Translations under genes and position numbers: made by a program | The notes under the pieces: model-generated | Database searches by the model: none | The model's input: the letters and a program-made list of their open reading frames with translations, nothing else | What the model was told of the DNA's origin: nothing | Assembly (NCBI GenBank): GCA_023301765.1 | Contig: JALZUC010000021.1 | Location: forward strand, 1 to 64,000 | Direction: 5' to 3' | DNA: 64,000 bases | Source of the DNA: Akkermansiaceae bacterium | Lineage (GTDB): Bacteria; Verrucomicrobiota; Verrucomicrobiia; Verrucomicrobiales; Akkermansiaceae | In this document: in pieces, positions 18,234 through 28,478 of the stretch | Layout: each line of letters opens with the position of its first letter | How positions within the stretch are numbered: the first letter of the stretch is position 1

Positions 18234-20819
18234 TTATTCATCATCCACGACATCGTCTAGAGAGAACTCCGAGGCCTTAGATTGAAGTGTTTTAGAGAGA
18301 GCTACACGAAAGCCATAAAGGTTACTAGATTTAGATGCCCGAACAGCATTCCTTTGCGTAACGTAGAGGTGTTCTTTAAGGTAACTATTCCACCCTCCTC
18401 CACGTAGGACACCGTACTTCCCTTGCTCGGAATAATCATCTGCTACCCACTCATGGGCATTACCAGCTAGATCATAAATGCCTAATTCATTTGCAGGAAA
18501 TGAGCCTACTGGTGCAGTTTTTGCAAATTTATCATTATAGTTAAGTAATGTACGATCACGACTAATATCAGCTGATCTCGCTGCACTTATATCAGCAAAG
18601 TTGCCTACTTTCTCTTTGGCAAGTTCTGGGGGCCATACGCTCCCCCATGGGAAAATACGATCCCCTCTATACTCACGCGTGGTCGGTAAATCATCTGGAT
18701 TTTCATCAAGACCACAGAGAGCACTCCACTCAAGATCAGTTAGCAGCCGATACTCTTCATCCTCAGAGATCCGTTCAGCCTTTCGTTCATGCCTGGTAAG
18801 CCACTTACAGAAAGCTGTAGCGTCACCTCTTGATACTTGTAGCACGGGATGATTAGGTAATTGTCTAAAGCCTGGTGACGCATTTTTTTTAACTTTAGCT
18901 GTTTTAACATACACATTGTAATCACTCACACGTGTCTCCCATGCAGAGACTAATAGCTCCTCATTTACAGGCACAAATTGCATACCCAAACTATTCTCCC
19001 ACTTTTGGCCAAATACCACGCTGTTATTACGCAATAACATAATTTCAATTTGTTTATTTTCCCCGTCTTTTAAGTGAAGTTTCTGAGTTACCCTCCGGTA
19101 CCCCTCTAGGCTGACAGTTAGCTCAATTTCACCTGGCCTTACTCTGACACGTTCATGAGGAGTCACGCCGCGGTATTCATCATTAATATGTAAAATAGCC
19201 GTATCCGGAATAGTGGTCACATTTAAATGAGCAAAAGGGATATTCTTAACTACACTCTTAAACGGCCTCAAACCCTTCTCAATAGCGCTCTGCCGACTGG
19301 CTGGCAAACGGAAAGAATCATCAATGAGCGGCGAAATATATTGTATATCTGTCAGGTATCCCCCCTCTGAAGCCTCTGCAGTCTGCCAACGGCAATACTC
19401 CTCAGCCAACTTTGGAGTAACTATAACGATACGTCCTTTCACTCCATTCTCACGATAATCCATAAACTCCACTGCCGTATTCTTTTTGAAATTTTTCTCA
19501 AACTTACGCCACTGAGGTGCCTTAATAAAGCCTGAGCTAACGTGATAGTTATCCACCGGCTGGTAACTTAACCCCATATTATCCACCCACCCCTGACCGA
19601 TTACAGGAGGTGCATAGATCGCCATTACATGCTCCACTATAGTAGTCTCTCCTGCCACGACACCCCCCTCCTTCACCTCTGTTCGGTAACCGTCTAACTG
19701 AAATTCAAACCAATAAGACTCCCCAGCCTCTATTTTTATTTTTTTAAAAGGAGTAATATCAATAAGCTCTCCATCCCCCCCATAAACTTCCGCACCCTCT
19801 GGATCTGAAATCACTTTGACAAATCCATACTCTATCTTTTTGACCACAGGCGGCTCGTTAAGAGTCACCTCTGTGTTTTTACTACGCGGTATTTGATCAC
19901 GGAAAAGCCACCCCAATACAGTTAAAAAAACCATCATGATGACAAGCTTCATTACGCGTTCACTCTGCCGTGAACGGACTCTTTTCCCCCGCTTTAGTCT
20001 GTGCAGGGCTACAGCTAGGCCCGCCGCTGTTTTAATTGATCGCTTAGAGATTCTGGGCTCACAGATATCACAAATTATTTGATTAAGATTCAGCCACCGT
20101 TTACGGTTTGCGCTTTCAGGAATTTCGTCAGGAAGCTCAGGAAACTCAAGCCGGTCTTTACCTGTAGCCATTTCATAGAGCACCTTACCTAATCCATAAA
20201 CATCGGCTTGGGCTGAACCAGGCCCCTCAGGGGGCACAAAGCCCTCTGTCCCAACAAAGGTCCGCTGCCCTTTAGCTGCTACTAGACCAATATCTGCAAG
20301 CTTAGGCCTATCATCGACAAATATAATGTTAGAGGGCTTGATATCACGGTGTGCTAGACCACTCTCATGTAGATGCGCCAGTGCCTCAGAAAGGCGTAAT
20401 CCTACGTCAATGACCTCATCAGGATCAAGTGGTACACCGTCTGCGGCCTTCATGTCCGTGCGCAGGTTTCTGGGCTCATACTCCACGGTATTAATTTTAT
20501 TTCCTGAGCGTATATCATCGCCAAGCTCCATCACGTAATAATAGAACTCCCCCTCCTTGGCACTACGCCCTACATGAAGTATATTAACGAGCCCTGCATG
20601 GTCTCGCGACATGGGCTCATATTTCAAGATCCCCTCGAACTCTCTTTCAAAACCTTGCTCATCCTCAAAGTCCTCACGCCGAACTACCTTTACCGCACGT
20701 AAAGCTCCAGTAACCCCCTGTGCCAGCCATACCTCACCATAAGAACCGCCACCTATTTTACGCAGCACCTCATGGTCAGGAATCAAAGGTACTGGACTGA
20801 TCCTACCCCTCATCTTCAT
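18234..20819 (-). CDS. Ser/Thr protein kinase with PEGA repeats and SUMF1 (FGE-sulfatase) domain
   Basis: An 861-residue membrane protein. The N-terminal kinase (about 18-270) has the glycine loop IGGGSYGEV, Lys44 in RAVKVV and the catalytic HRDIKPSN (157-164). The metal-binding DFG is DIG (176-178), a tolerated change. A single membrane helix (about 289-305) leads to an outside part with two PEGA modules (about 332-395 and 543-605). A C-terminal SUMF1/formylglycine-enzyme-like domain follows (about 610-850, NSLGMQFVPV, GNAHEWVADDY, GVLRGGGWNS, YGFRVAL). The start overlaps the upstream sigma factor gene by 17 bases. It probably senses an envelope signal and phosphorylates targets inside the cell; the SUMF1 part is often a binding module rather than an oxidase. 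Confidence 0.92.
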   Translation of the reverse strand: MKMRGRISPVPLIPDHEVLRKIGGGSYGEVWLAQGVTGALRAVKVVRREDFEDEQGFEREFEGILKYEPMSRDHAGLVNILHVGRSAKEGEFYYYVMELGDDIRSGNKINTVEYEPRNLRTDMKAADGVPLDPDEVIDVGLRLSEALAHLHESGLAHRDIKPSNIIFVDDRPKLADIGLVAAKGQRTFVGTEGFVPPEGPGSAQADVYGLGKVLYEMATGKDRLEFPELPDEIPESANRKRWLNLNQIICDICEPRISKRSIKTAAGLAVALHRLKRGKRVRSRQSERVMKLVIMMVFLTVLGWLFRDQIPRSKNTEVTLNEPPVVKKIEYGFVKVISDPEGAEVYGGDGELIDITPFKKIKIEAGESYWFEFQLDGYRTEVKEGGVVAGETTIVEHVMAIYAPPVIGQGWVDNMGLSYQPVDNYHVSSGFIKAPQWRKFEKNFKKNTAVEFMDYRENGVKGRIVIVTPKLAEEYCRWQTAEASEGGYLTDIQYISPLIDDSFRLPASRQSAIEKGLRPFKSVVKNIPFAHLNVTTIPDTAILHINDEYRGVTPHERVRVRPGEIELTVSLEGYRRVTQKLHLKDGENKQIEIMLLRNNSVVFGQKWENSLGMQFVPVNEELLVSAWETRVSDYNVYVKTAKVKKNASPGFRQLPNHPVLQVSRGDATAFCKWLTRHERKAERISEDEEYRLLTDLEWSALCGLDENPDDLPTTREYRGDRIFPWGSVWPPELAKEKVGNFADISAARSADISRDRTLLNYNDKFAKTAPVGSFPANELGIYDLAGNAHEWVADDYSEQGKYGVLRGGGWNSYLKEHLYVTQRNAVRASKSSNLYGFRVALSKTLQSKASEFSLDDVVDDE

Positions 20820-21483
20820 TTAGCTTTGCCAGCTCTTTTTTAAGAATTTTCCCTACTCGATGTTTAGCCAAGTAAACTTGTGACATACTCACTCCTAGCT
20901 GCTCTTGCACCCTACCTACATCCCACTCACGAATAACGTAACAATCAAAAATTTGATATTGCTTTGGAGAAACCTGCGCCTTCACCTTAGCTAGTGCTGC
21001 GTCAGCTAGGTTCTTTTTCCATTCTATATCCCAGAGTCGCTCGAGAGCTCCACTTTGAGGGTCTTCTATACGGTCAATTATGGAATCTTTACCATCATCA
21101 TCTTCCATATCTCCTATGTTCATGGCTGTATCTTTTTTTCTTTTACGAAATTGATCATTAATCCTCCAGCGAGTCATATTCATCAGCCAAGATTTAAATG
21201 ACCCTTTTTCAGGATCATACATATTCTTTTTACTCTGTTTCGCAATGGAAAGAATAGTTTCCTGCACTACATCAAACGCTTCATCAGAACGAAGGCCAGC
21301 CTTAAGGCCAACAGCGTAAATGAGCTTCCAGTATACCTTATAAAATTCGTCCCACGTACGTTGATCCTCCCAATTATCTAGTCTAGCAATTAGACTCTTT
21401 CGGGTTTTAGCGTAGGCAGCCTCCATTTTAACGGCACGCTCGTCTTTTTCACCATCCTCAAGATCTCCTGATTTTCCTGACAT
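20803..21483 (-). CDS. ECF-type sigma-70 family RNA polymerase sigma factor
   Basis: A 226-residue sigma factor. Region 2 is visible at about 40-120 (WKLIYAVGLKAGLRSDEAFDVVQETILSI, SFKSWLMNMTRWRINDQFRKRK) and region 4 at about 165-215 (VSPKQYQIFDCYVI, VGRVQEQLGVSMSQVYLAKHRVGKIL). An acidic linker joins them. It overlaps the kinase gene downstream by 17 bases, so the two are translationally coupled. Such sigma/kinase pairs are common in PVC bacteria and suggest that the kinase, rather than a classical anti-sigma factor, controls this regulator. No anti-sigma gene is adjacent. Confidence 0.92.
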   Translation of the reverse strand: MSGKSGDLEDGEKDERAVKMEAAYAKTRKSLIARLDNWEDQRTWDEFYKVYWKLIYAVGLKAGLRSDEAFDVVQETILSIAKQSKKNMYDPEKGSFKSWLMNMTRWRINDQFRKRKKDTAMNIGDMEDDDGKDSIIDRIEDPQSGALERLWDIEWKKNLADAALAKVKAQVSPKQYQIFDCYVIREWDVGRVQEQLGVSMSQVYLAKHRVGKILKKELAKLNEDEG

Positions 21484-21707
21484 CGTGAGTTATTATAACA
21501 TAAATTTCTCTCTCAGCCATCAACAAATCCCAAAGCTTTATTAATTAGCTCACAACCTCATTAAATACAACAGGCCTCGAGTCCTACTCCTCGATAGGAC
21601 ACTGATTTCAAACTCCAAACTCATAACAGAGCGGTAATCTCCTGATACACTGTGATTAAGCCTGCATTAGCCTTTACACACGTAGGAATAGAGCCTACTT
21701 CCGCTGT

Positions 21708-22916
21708 ATGTCATTTTCTGATCTCGGTTTGTCCGATGCCATTCTCACAGCCGTCACAGAGTCCGGCTATGCGAAACCTACTCCCATTCAAGCTAAAGCC
21801 ATCCCCCTCATCTTAGAAGGTAAAGATGTTATTGGAGCTTCACAAACGGGAACAGGTAAGACTGCAGCCTTTGCGCTACCATCACTCTCTCAGATCAAAC
21901 CTCTCGGGAAACCACAAATTCTAGTCCTTGAACCAACGCGCGAACTAGCACACCAAGTTGCCGAACAGTTCGAGCACTACGGTAAACACACTGGTTGTAA
22001 GGTAGCCCTCATCTACGGAGGTGTAGGCTATGGCAAACAGGATGAACAAATCGCACAAGCAGACATCATCGTTGCTACGCCTGGTAGATTAGTTGATCAT
22101 TTCTACCGTACGACTATGCGCTTTGGTAACATTAAAATTCTCATTCTTGATGAAGTAGACCGTATGTTAGATATGGGGTTCCTTCCAATTGTTAGGAAAA
22201 TCGTAAATCTCTGCCCATGGAATACTGAGGATAGCTCACGCCAGACACTATTTTTCTCAGCCACTATGCCACCTGCCATCCAAGGCTTTGCACAGTGGTG
22301 CCTCCATGAACCTGAGTCTGTAGAGATTGCACGCCGCGCTGTGGCAGACACTATCAAACATGCATTTTACCCGGTCTCCATGGACCAGCGTGATGAGCTT
22401 CTACTCGCGCTGCTAAAGAACACTGAGTTTAAATCACTCATGATCTTCACCCGTACCCGTAAAGAGGCAGATACAATCACTGCGCTCATCAAAGGCACTG
22501 GACATCAAGAAGTGGTAGCCATGCACTCAGATGTAAAACAAACTGACCGCCTGAAAGCCCTTGCAGGCTTCAAAGACGGGACCTACAGCATCCTAGTAGC
22601 CACAGACGTAGCTGCTAGAGGTATTGATATCTCCACCGTTACCCACGTCATCAACTACCGCGTCCCTGAGAACTCTGAGGACTATGTTCACAGAATTGGC
22701 CGTACTGGCCGGGCTGAATCAGAAGGTGATGCCTTTACTATCTTAACCGCCGATGAACTGGACTTTGCTGTCTCTGTAGAGAACTTCATTGATAAAAAAA
22801 TTGAGCGTAGAAAACTGGAGGACTTTAACTACACATACACAGCGTTACTAGACGAGTCTCCTGCTAAGCCTGTTCGAAAGAAACGCCGTCCAGCACCGCG
22901 CCGACGTAGAAAGTAA
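21708..22916 (+). CDS. DEAD-box RNA helicase (RhlE-like)
   Basis: A 402-residue ATP-dependent RNA helicase with the complete motif set: Q motif PTPIQAKAIP, motif I ASQTGTGKT (44-52), Ia PTRELA, II DEVD (in LDEVDRMLDMG, Val in place of Ala), III SAT, and C-terminal VATDVAARGIDI and HRIGRTGR. A short basic tail (KPVRKKRRPAPRRRRK) probably binds RNA. The family unwinds structured RNA in ribosome assembly or mRNA decay, often in the cold. The gene is 34 bases upstream of ruvC on the same strand. Confidence 0.93.
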   Translation: MSFSDLGLSDAILTAVTESGYAKPTPIQAKAIPLILEGKDVIGASQTGTGKTAAFALPSLSQIKPLGKPQILVLEPTRELAHQVAEQFEHYGKHTGCKVALIYGGVGYGKQDEQIAQADIIVATPGRLVDHFYRTTMRFGNIKILILDEVDRMLDMGFLPIVRKIVNLCPWNTEDSSRQTLFFSATMPPAIQGFAQWCLHEPESVEIARRAVADTIKHAFYPVSMDQRDELLLALLKNTEFKSLMIFTRTRKEADTITALIKGTGHQEVVAMHSDVKQTDRLKALAGFKDGTYSILVATDVAARGIDISTVTHVINYRVPENSEDYVHRIGRTGRAESEGDAFTILTADELDFAVSVENFIDKKIERRKLEDFNYTYTALLDESPAKPVRKKRRPAPRRRRK

Positions 22917-22950
22917 TTCCGTTCTTCTGCTTTTCAGTTATTCTCACGGA

Positions 22951-23454
22951 GTGAGAGTATTAGCGATTGATCCCGCGATCCGGAATACCGGTTACGCTGT
23001 ATTAGAAGGAGACCACCGTGAACAAAAAGTCTTAGACTTTGGTGTAATTTCTATCCCGTCGAAAACCCCCCAGTCTGGAGCACTAGCAGCCATTTACACG
23101 GGGATATCAAATATCATCAAAAAGTGGGAACCAGATGAAACCGCTGTAGAAGGCATCATCTACGTCCAGTCACACCGGACTGCTATAAGTATGGGCGCCG
23201 CCCGTGCCGCATCTATGATTGCATCAGCTGAGACAGGTATCAAAGTATTTGAATACGCACCACGTAAGGTAAAGCAAGTAGTTACTGGTAATGGCTCTGC
23301 GGATAAGCAGCAAGTAGCTTTTATGATACGAGCTCTACTGGGGCTAAAAGAAGCTCCTCCGCACGATGCCGCAGATGCACTAGCTATAGGTATAGCCCAC
23401 CTAACAAGCGGAGACCCCCTCAAGTCATCTATATTAAAACAACAACAAATCTAA
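22951..23454 (+). CDS. ruvC: Holliday junction resolvase RuvC
   Basis: A 167-residue endonuclease that cuts Holliday junctions in recombination repair together with RuvAB. The four catalytic acids are Asp7 (LAIDPAIRNTGYAV), Glu67 (AVEGIIYVQSHRTA), Asp139 and Asp142 (PPHDAADALAIG). The start is GTG at 22951, directly preceded by CACGGA; no in-frame ATG fits. ruvA and ruvB are not in the window. It probably shares a transcript with the helicase upstream. Confidence 0.93.
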   Translation: MRVLAIDPAIRNTGYAVLEGDHREQKVLDFGVISIPSKTPQSGALAAIYTGISNIIKKWEPDETAVEGIIYVQSHRTAISMGAARAASMIASAETGIKVFEYAPRKVKQVVTGNGSADKQQVAFMIRALLGLKEAPPHDAADALAIGIAHLTSGDPLKSSILKQQQI

Positions 23455-23819
23455 AATAAAAACTCTCTAATCCCTCAGCATACCATTCTTTTCTATCATC
23501 TAGGACCTGGTATAAGAGGGGCGGATGAAAAACGTATCCACATTTAGGAGTCGCTCAAGTTGACGGACCGTTATCAAGCTGGGATGATAAACTATTCATA
23601 CGCAAAGTCAGCGTCTCAAAGTAATAAGGTGAATACACCTTCAAGTATTTATCAGTCACACGATAATGCCGCGGTAGGTAGTATTGATCTACACCAGTAA
23701 ATCCCGCCTAGCTAATTACAGCTATTAACTCTAAAGACTCGGATAATAAAGGTTCTAGAACCCTCATAATGGGCCGTTCTAGGATTCTCTGGGATAACTA
23801 TTCCACTGTAAACTATCGC
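23455..23819. other. Intergenic stretch with one small candidate frame
   Basis: Between convergent ruvC and the thioredoxin-fold gene. A 46-codon frame at 23560-23700 on the plus strand starts with TTG, has AGGAG at 23546-23550 nine bases upstream, and ends at TAA. Its product (LTDRYQAGMINYSYAKSASQ at the start) is not recognisable. I treat it as unproven. A short palindrome, GGTTCTAGAACC, lies near 23751-23762. Confidence 0.35.
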
Positions 23820-24911
23820 TTAATTAGCACCATTGGCTTTTCCCGAGTCCTTGGCAGACTGTATGTTTATACGATCTAACAAGACTTTTTCATACTTTAT
23901 CGCTTTATGTCCATACTGACTCTTGGGCGAGATAGCAATGATCTCTTTGCATACTCTAAGGGCATCCTTATTTCTTTTAGCTATAATCAGAGGGCCTACT
24001 TTCCTCATTAGAGCAGCCTGTTTATTTATTCCTGAGACTCCATTATTTGTGATATATTCATCAACGTGCTTTTGAAGTAAGTCTAACTTTCCTGCCCGCT
24101 TAGCTAGGCTAGTTTGAATTTGTAATTTTTTTTGCTTCAGAGATATAAGCCTATTTTCGCTAAGCTTACGTTCTGCTATAAACTGATCGATAAGGTCTGG
24201 TGCTTTACTAACATTTTTTTCATCATAGAGCGCGTCAATAGCCTGGTCTAATTGTTTGATTTCAGTATCTAGCTTAAGCCCTGCCATATACCCAGTAGTG
24301 TCATCAGGATCGAGTTGGGGTATTTGCTCTCTGATGCCTGGATAGTGATGAGCAAGCCGTTTTGGAATTACACTTAATAACTGCATGTGGATCTCTGCCT
24401 TTTTTACCCCTTCTAGGAGAGAAGCCTCTTCGATTAAATTTGCTATGATATCGCGCCTTGGCAATAGCGATTGGAGGTGTTTGAGGTAAGTTTCAGGAGC
24501 AAGATCCAGATAGCCCGTTTGGGCGAAAGGAACGCCCTTGGCATCAGCAAGGATAACGGAGGGGTAACCTCTTACCGGGTAGAGCTGTTTAAGTTTGGCG
24601 TTTTGCTGTATGAGTTCATCACTCTGTTTTGATTTATTTCTAGGGTAGTCAAGCTCTACAAGGACAAAGTGCTCTTTAACCCCTTGCTTGAAAACTTCTT
24701 GTTTGAAAATCTGATTGTTTAGTTTGATACAAAATCCACACCAGTCCGAACCGTTAAATTCTATAAGGAGTAATTTATTCTCCTTAGCGGCTTTCTCTTT
24801 AGCGGCTGAGAAATCTGTCATCCAGCCATCCCCTGCTGCATGGAGAAGAGAGGAGGTCATAATAATGGGTGTAAAAATACACCAAAGCTTTTTAGATATT
24901 GGCTGTTTCAT
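23820..24911 (-). CDS. Exported thioredoxin-fold protein
   Basis: The ATG at 24911 gives a clean signal peptide (MKQPISKKLWCIFTPIIMTS to LLHAAG); an ATG eight codons upstream is less likely. The thioredoxin-like domain (about 25-145) has the redox motif WCGFC within EFNGSDWCGFC and the cis-Pro loop RGYPSVILAD. A helical C-terminal half of about 200 residues with repeated Leu/Lys/Gln patterns resembles TPR-like or coiled helices and carries no known catalytic site. A role in periplasmic thiol exchange is likely; its substrate is unknown. It is monocistronic. Confidence 0.82.
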   Translation of the reverse strand: MKQPISKKLWCIFTPIIMTSSLLHAAGDGWMTDFSAAKEKAAKENKLLLIEFNGSDWCGFCIKLNNQIFKQEVFKQGVKEHFVLVELDYPRNKSKQSDELIQQNAKLKQLYPVRGYPSVILADAKGVPFAQTGYLDLAPETYLKHLQSLLPRRDIIANLIEEASLLEGVKKAEIHMQLLSVIPKRLAHHYPGIREQIPQLDPDDTTGYMAGLKLDTEIKQLDQAIDALYDEKNVSKAPDLIDQFIAERKLSENRLISLKQKKLQIQTSLAKRAGKLDLLQKHVDEYITNNGVSGINKQAALMRKVGPLIIAKRNKDALRVCKEIIAISPKSQYGHKAIKYEKVLLDRINIQSAKDSGKANGAN

Positions 24912-25181
24912 AATTTTAATGAATTGAGTAAGCATATAGTATAGAAGTTAAACATGAGTAATTCCTATTACTGGTCTATTTTAATTTTAAACTACTGATC
25001 CATATTAGAATAAGTAGAGCAAACTCCCGAGGCGATCTATCAGAGCTTAAACTATTACCTTAAAACCCTAAGATATAATTGTTTATTACGTGTTTTGGTA
25101 ACTCAATTTTTCACTTAATTTACATTACTTATTTCTCTGAAGCCCCCATGACTTCAAAGCACCTTAATCACCGTATCTACT

Positions 25182-25214
25182 AAAAAACCTCCACCCGTTT
25201 CTGGGTGGAGGTTT
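25182..25214 (-). terminator. Rho-independent terminator of the enolase gene
   Basis: Stem CCTCCACCC (25188-25196) and GGGTGGAGG (25203-25211), perfect 9 bp with a 6-base loop, followed on the minus strand by six T (25187-25182). It lies about 30 bases after the enolase stop. Confidence 0.9.
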
Positions 25215-25238
25215 GTAAATATCAAGTATCTTAGTGGA

Positions 25239-26528
<1,290 letters not shown>

Positions 26529-26558
26529 TTAATTAAGGATAAAAGATAAGGGCGGTAT

Positions 26559-28394
26559 CTACTTCTTGTATGCTTCAATGCTAGACACTGTGAGCTTACG
26601 GTTTTTCTCTGTATCTAGGTCACGAACTTCGAGCTGCTTACCGACCTTAGCTCCAATCAGTGTCATACCAACATCAGATAGATAAGAGACTACATTCTCC
26701 TCTGGCACGGAATCCCATGCTCCGAGAATGGTGTAGGTCACTTTTTTGCCGCCTTCATCTTCCATATGAACAATTGTTCCAATGTTTACTTCAGATGTAT
26801 CAGCATTACTGAAGTCAGTAGATTGCACGTGATGGAGTTCTTTTTCCATCTGAGACTTACGGCGCATGAGCACAGCTTGCATCTGTTTAGCTGCCTTAAA
26901 CTCAAAGTTCTCGCGAAGATCACCATATGAGCGAGCCACTGAAATTTCTTTGGTATTCTCAGGAATACGAACTTTAACGATCTCATCAAGTTCAGTCTTG
27001 CGGCGCTCGATACTCTCCTTTGAGGAGATCACTCCTTCGATTTTTTTCTCAAATTCTCCGGTTACAAGATCTTGTGTCTCTGGGCGAGATTTGATTACTC
27101 GAGCCATGAGTGACTTACGGTCCAGATCCGTGAAGACAGGACTTTGGTAGAGCTTACGGCCAAACTGACGCGCTTCTGCCTCATCAGCGTCTGCAAGGAT
27201 ATCAGCAATGAGTTGTTTATCATTCATCAGTAGCGTGCGTAACCGAACGCTCTTACTTGGACCATCAGCTACGTGATCACGCTCTAATAGATTAAGAATA
27301 GAGTTACCAATTTCAAAGGTAAATACGGTGGCGGCAGATTTCTCACGCTCGCGGCAGATCCAGATAAGTGCATCTGGCCCTAGGCTTCTGTTTGAAATAG
27401 ATTTAGAAAGGTGCTCAGCAAAGACATCATCTTCACCGTTTTCTTGAAGGTAGCGAGCTGTCTCCGTAACACCTCGTGAGCCTACTTCATCAAAGACACT
27501 AAGCATCTCTTCCTGCCAGCCATCACCGAATGCTTCAGGGAAGCTTTCAAAAATCCTACGCTGAGTGGCTGCTGAACGGCCTTTAAGGTTTTCCACCAAG
27601 CGCTCTTGTTCCGTAGTTAGAACATTGGCTAGTCGAAGATCACTATCATCTAGCTCAAGGCCTTCGAAGTGACCTACAATCTCATCACGGGCGACGAGAA
27701 ACTCCAATACAGTGCTGAGTTGTAATTTACGCCCAGTCTGACAGAATTTATTTAAGGAGCTAATAAGCTCTTTAACTTCACTACCGTCTTTTTCGAAAAC
27801 ACTGAGGTTTTTACGGATATTTTCGAGAGCTTTAATCTTAACCTTAGGGTCACGAGTCTCGGTAAATTCTACAATGAGTGTCTGTGCGGGACTGAGTGAG
27901 TCACCGCGAAGCACGAGGGGGTCTGTACGCTTACTTGGCACTGAAAAGATATGGCTTTCGCGAAGTGCTTTTTTGGCCTTCTCCCACCATTTCTTATATG
28001 TTTCCTCAGGAACAACACTACCACAAAGTTCACGATCAAGCTGATCTAACATCATACTTCCCTCGTGACTTTCTAGAGTTCGCTTGACTAACTCTACTGG
28101 ATCGTTATCCACTAGAGTGCGTAATTCACCGATATTATCGAGTTTACGTGCGCTAAAATGGTTTTCATCAAGTGGCTCTGTTTTCTGCAAAGCAAATTGA
28201 AGAACCATTTCTTGATTAGGTTGCTTTTCGAAGTTGATAACTACCTTACCTGAAGGCAGATCCCAGCTTTCTACTTTTCCTGCCCCCCAGGTCTTGTGAG
28301 AACAGAAGTTCCCAGGTGAAAGTTCTGATAATCGTTCTCCGATGGCTTGCGAGATTCTTCCCGCTTCGACAAGCTTCGCTACGTCTGGCTGCAT
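26559..28394 (-). CDS. Long GreA-like transcription elongation factor with N-terminal extension
   Basis: A 611-residue protein whose last 150 or so residues are a GreA/GreB cleavage factor: the coiled-coil tip has SYGDLRENFEFKAA with the two acids (Asp and Glu of GDLREN) that coordinate the catalytic magnesium in RNA polymerase, and the FKBP-like domain follows (NIGTIVHMEDEGGKKVTYTI to the C-terminus). The N-terminal 450 residues are charged, helical and without a known catalytic motif. Chlamydial GreA carries a comparable long extension, so this seems to be a PVC-group architecture. Normal GreA is about 158 residues. It sits between the phosphodiesterase-like gene and eno. Confidence 0.85.
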   Translation of the reverse strand: MQPDVAKLVEAGRISQAIGERLSELSPGNFCSHKTWGAGKVESWDLPSGKVVINFEKQPNQEMVLQFALQKTEPLDENHFSARKLDNIGELRTLVDNDPVELVKRTLESHEGSMMLDQLDRELCGSVVPEETYKKWWEKAKKALRESHIFSVPSKRTDPLVLRGDSLSPAQTLIVEFTETRDPKVKIKALENIRKNLSVFEKDGSEVKELISSLNKFCQTGRKLQLSTVLEFLVARDEIVGHFEGLELDDSDLRLANVLTTEQERLVENLKGRSAATQRRIFESFPEAFGDGWQEEMLSVFDEVGSRGVTETARYLQENGEDDVFAEHLSKSISNRSLGPDALIWICREREKSAATVFTFEIGNSILNLLERDHVADGPSKSVRLRTLLMNDKQLIADILADADEAEARQFGRKLYQSPVFTDLDRKSLMARVIKSRPETQDLVTGEFEKKIEGVISSKESIERRKTELDEIVKVRIPENTKEISVARSYGDLRENFEFKAAKQMQAVLMRRKSQMEKELHHVQSTDFSNADTSEVNIGTIVHMEDEGGKKVTYTILGAWDSVPEENVVSYLSDVGMTLIGAKVGKQLEVRDLDTEKNRKLTVSSIEAYKK

Positions 28395-28478
28395 GCAATA
28401 AGCATTAAAAAAGAAGTCACAAATAGCAACCTTATTCTAACGCTAGAATCACCTGAAATCCATTTTTTTGAAGATCAA

